NCBI GenBank assembly: GCA_014773175.1
Contig: VXCM01001397.1
Location: 47,864-111,863, forward strand
Length of the DNA stretch: 64,000 nucleotides
Reading direction: 5' to 3'
DNA from: Lucifuga dentata
Taxonomy: Eukaryota > Chordata > Actinopteri > Ophidiiformes > Bythitidae
A program made the position numbers and the translations under genes. This document shows, piece after piece, positions 61,368 through 64,000 of this stretch. Below the pieces are notes generated by a model. That model ran no database searches. It was not told the origin of the DNA and worked only from the letters and a program-made list of their open reading frames with translations. How positions within the stretch are numbered: the stretch's first letter is position 1; the number at the start of each line of letters is the position of its first letter.

Positions 61368-63440
61368 GGCGACTGCTGTATATGATATTGGTATCAGAGT
61401 AAAGGCGAGCAGCATGATGTGATGAGGAAAAGCTCTGTCAGACACGTGTCTTACCTGCCAGCTGAGTGACAGATAAAGGACGGTCACACGGCCTTCGCTT
61501 TGGTCTCTTGTTTGGCACGCATCAACAAAGGACATTCAGTCTGGAGTGACAGAGGTGTTTGGTGTTTGACTCCACAGTTTACAAATTAAGTTTTTTTCAC
61601 TCCTCATTATTTGATCTTTTATGTAAATCGCTCAAATGTGTATTCACTTTCATTTTTTTCGGCTAAAGTTATGTAATATTCTGTTTTGTTTTTGATTCTA
61701 AAAAATGAAAACATGTAGAGATTTATACAAAAAACAATATATGACATCAATCTTTAACTTTATGAAACCACCTTCTGTGTTTCATTTGGGTTTGAATTTC
61801 AGGAAAATGTTATACTCAGCTCCTTACGTTTTAGTTTGTGGGAAATGAGCGTAATTGTGTTGCTCCTTCTTAAAAGCTCCCTTCCGAATATGTGGAGTGG
61901 AGTAATGAATGCAAAATAGTCACCATGGAAGTCCTGTTTAACTTGGGGCTAGCTTCAGATAGTCTCAATCATCCTTAACCACTTATGTTTATTCCTGAAG
62001 ATGAAACACACAATTAGAAATTCAACCCTAATAAAACAAGCGAGAAGGTTTTTTGTTTTTTGTTTTTTTTTTTGTTATTCAAATTCTACACAACATATAA
62101 TGTTGCATTTTCCATTCCAGTATCTTAGAAAATATAGAAAATATCACCAATGCAGGAAATCCCAAAAACACATCTTGAAAGCATTTGTAGCAGAAAATGT
62201 TTAGGTTATATGCAGTTTTAGAGTGACTGAACTTAATCCAGGTGTATGAATATGAATGATGCATTACAGTAGTGATGCATAACTTATGTGTAGTCCGCAG
62301 ATCCAAACAAGTGACTACAAACAGATTGTGCTGACATACTCTTGAACTATGCAGAATCGTTTATATTGGCATGATAAAACTGAATGTTACTTGATTATTG
62401 GGTTTCAGTTATTGCATACTTTTACAAATATCACTTGACTAAAATAACAAAGATTGTAGTCTCAAAACTGTTGATATCAATGAATGTTGTCAAATTGGCA
62501 AAAACCTGGTGCACTTCTACATTATGCATCCTTTTAATTTTCATCAGTAGCTACTCATACAGATTAGGGTGTATGTATTACAGGAATGGATAAATGCATG
62601 TGTGTAGCAGCTCACACAGAAACATTATCACTGACTGACCTTAGCCTACAGTTAGTGTATGTTAATTATTATAGATTGTTGCCTTTTTATCAATGAATAT
62701 TTGTTTTCTTCTACTCATCATGGGTGTCTAACTGCAGCACAGTGCTCTGTTTTTAAGAGTCCTTTAAAAGCGTCTCTTTTCAAAATGAGTAATCACTTGT
62801 AATACTTATGTAGAAAAGTAACTATCATTACAGCAGTAGTGTTTTAACAAATACTTATTTTCTGAATGGTAAAATGTGTTTACACTACCTGCCATGTTTA
62901 CAGGTTGATGAGTAAGGAAGAGCTTATGGGCTGGTTCTTGTCTCTGAGAACACAATTTTATACTTATGCTTTTATAAAGTGAAGCACTTTGTTAATACAG
63001 TCTTACTTCTAAACTGAATCTTTGCCAATCTATCAACTGCAGACTGCTTAAAATGATTCTATGCTTTGAGTGCACATGTTTAAATGTTTACATGTGAACA
63101 TTGCTGAAAATATGCACATTCTCGTCTTTCACTTACATTTTCAATTAAATAATGAGGCCTTTGTTTGTGGTGTATTGTAGGATTTGACTGTGTTTAATGA
63201 TGTCCTAATCTCTGAATGGAAGTACTGTTATAATATATGTATTATTGCCTATTGAAGATTAACATACAGATCAACTTTTAATTTGTGATATATCAGATTT
63301 TGTTATCTTGATTTATGACACCTATAAGTGCATTATAACAACACACATGCAACATATATACAAACAGTTTAAAGGACAGAATGAACTGTAAATCCGAATT
63401 TGATGTCTTGTAGGACATGAAAATAAATCTATCTAAAAAA
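61368..63440 (+). other. nedd4 3' untranslated region
   Basis: AT-rich and without coding potential. AATAAA occurs at 62030-62035 and again at 63422-63427, with a third following closely. This suggests 3' UTRs of about 0.7 or 2.1 kb. Confidence 0.55.
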
Positions 63441-63747
63441 AAATAAAGATATAAAGAAACCTAAAAACAATTAAATAGTGTCTTCATCAGTGACTTTCCC
63501 GACTTTCCCAATTATTCAGCTGTAGTTGCTTTCAGTTTTATTATGTGCTCTTCTTTTGTGCTTTGTTCTTATTTACTCTAAATCTGTTTATATGAACAGG
63601 TTATATTATGTGAAAATTCAATTTCATGGTCATGCTTCTAGCATTTCAGAATCCTTAAAGTTCTTGAAATCATTCCATAAATTTGTTTTGCTCACTTTTA
63701 AATAACACAACATGATTTGATGAGTACCATACTATGATTTGTAGTGT

Positions 63748-63750
63748 TTC

Positions 63751-63792
<42 letters not shown>
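63748..63792. repeat. Compound (TG)n(AG)n microsatellite
   Basis: About nine TG units run into about fourteen AG units, the same architecture as at 19663-19722. The remaining sequence to 64000 shows nothing recognisable. Confidence 0.97.
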
Positions 63793-63795
<3 letters not shown>

Positions 63796-64000
63796 GAAGG
63801 TCTTTGTAGTGCTGAATTGTTCCAGATGGGGGAGATAAAACACTGAGTCGTCAAATACTTCCTGCCTGCGTTATCCAGAATTTAATTTTACAATTGAGGA
63901 AAAAAAAATGTTTTTCTATTAATCATATTTTTGTGATAAGATTCATATGTTGTGTTTGTTTTTTGGTTTTCATGCCATCCCATTCTTTCATTCTATCTTA

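Overview
The window is nuclear DNA from a ray-finned fish, most likely a percomorph. It carries five protein-coding genes with many introns and canonical GT-AG junctions. Intron sequence is compact, with TG/AG and ATT microsatellites and decayed DNA transposons. The gene order is the vertebrate block known from human 15q21.3 (ZNF280D, MNS1, TEX9, RFX7, NEDD4), with the same relative orientations. All exon models were built by hand from open frames, splice-site consensus, phase continuity and remembered mammalian orthologues. No alignment or search was run.

Layout. 606-5285 (+): the 3' half of a ZNF280D-type zinc-finger gene, whose 5' end lies outside the window. 6722-10871 (+): MNS1, nine coding exons. 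11252-16172 (-): TEX9, twelve coding exons, convergent with MNS1. 17146-35058 (+): RFX7, nine coding exons, ending in one 3.3-kb exon and divergent from TEX9. 39136-61367 (+): NEDD4 HECT ubiquitin ligase, 29 coding exons giving a 900-residue C2-WW(4)-HECT protein. Intron 5 of NEDD4 holds a second coding first exon (44959-46278). It replaces the start of the C2 domain, as in the long human isoform. The window ends past the NEDD4 3' UTR.

The genes do not form an operon-like system. MNS1 is an axonemal coiled-coil protein and TEX9 is a testis-expressed coiled-coil protein. Both have RFX-type X-box palindromes at their 5' ends, and they lie beside an RFX-family gene. RFX7 has a minor-spliceosome AT-AC intron inside its DNA-binding domain. 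NEDD4 has a GC-AG intron, a catalytic Cys codon split by its last intron, and a plausible C2-only alternative terminal exon.

Non-genic content includes a family of long-palindrome MITE-like elements with at least five copies, two of which share a TTAA junction. There are also hAT-like and Tc1/mariner remnants, several microsatellites and one perfect 20-bp intronic hairpin. Eight single Ns lie in homopolymers or between perfect 65-67-bp direct repeats. The two N-centred duplications look like assembly joins, and one of them inserts 22 extra codons into MNS1 exon 1. I found no convincing RNA gene, CRISPR array or viral gene. I also found no new multi-gene system.
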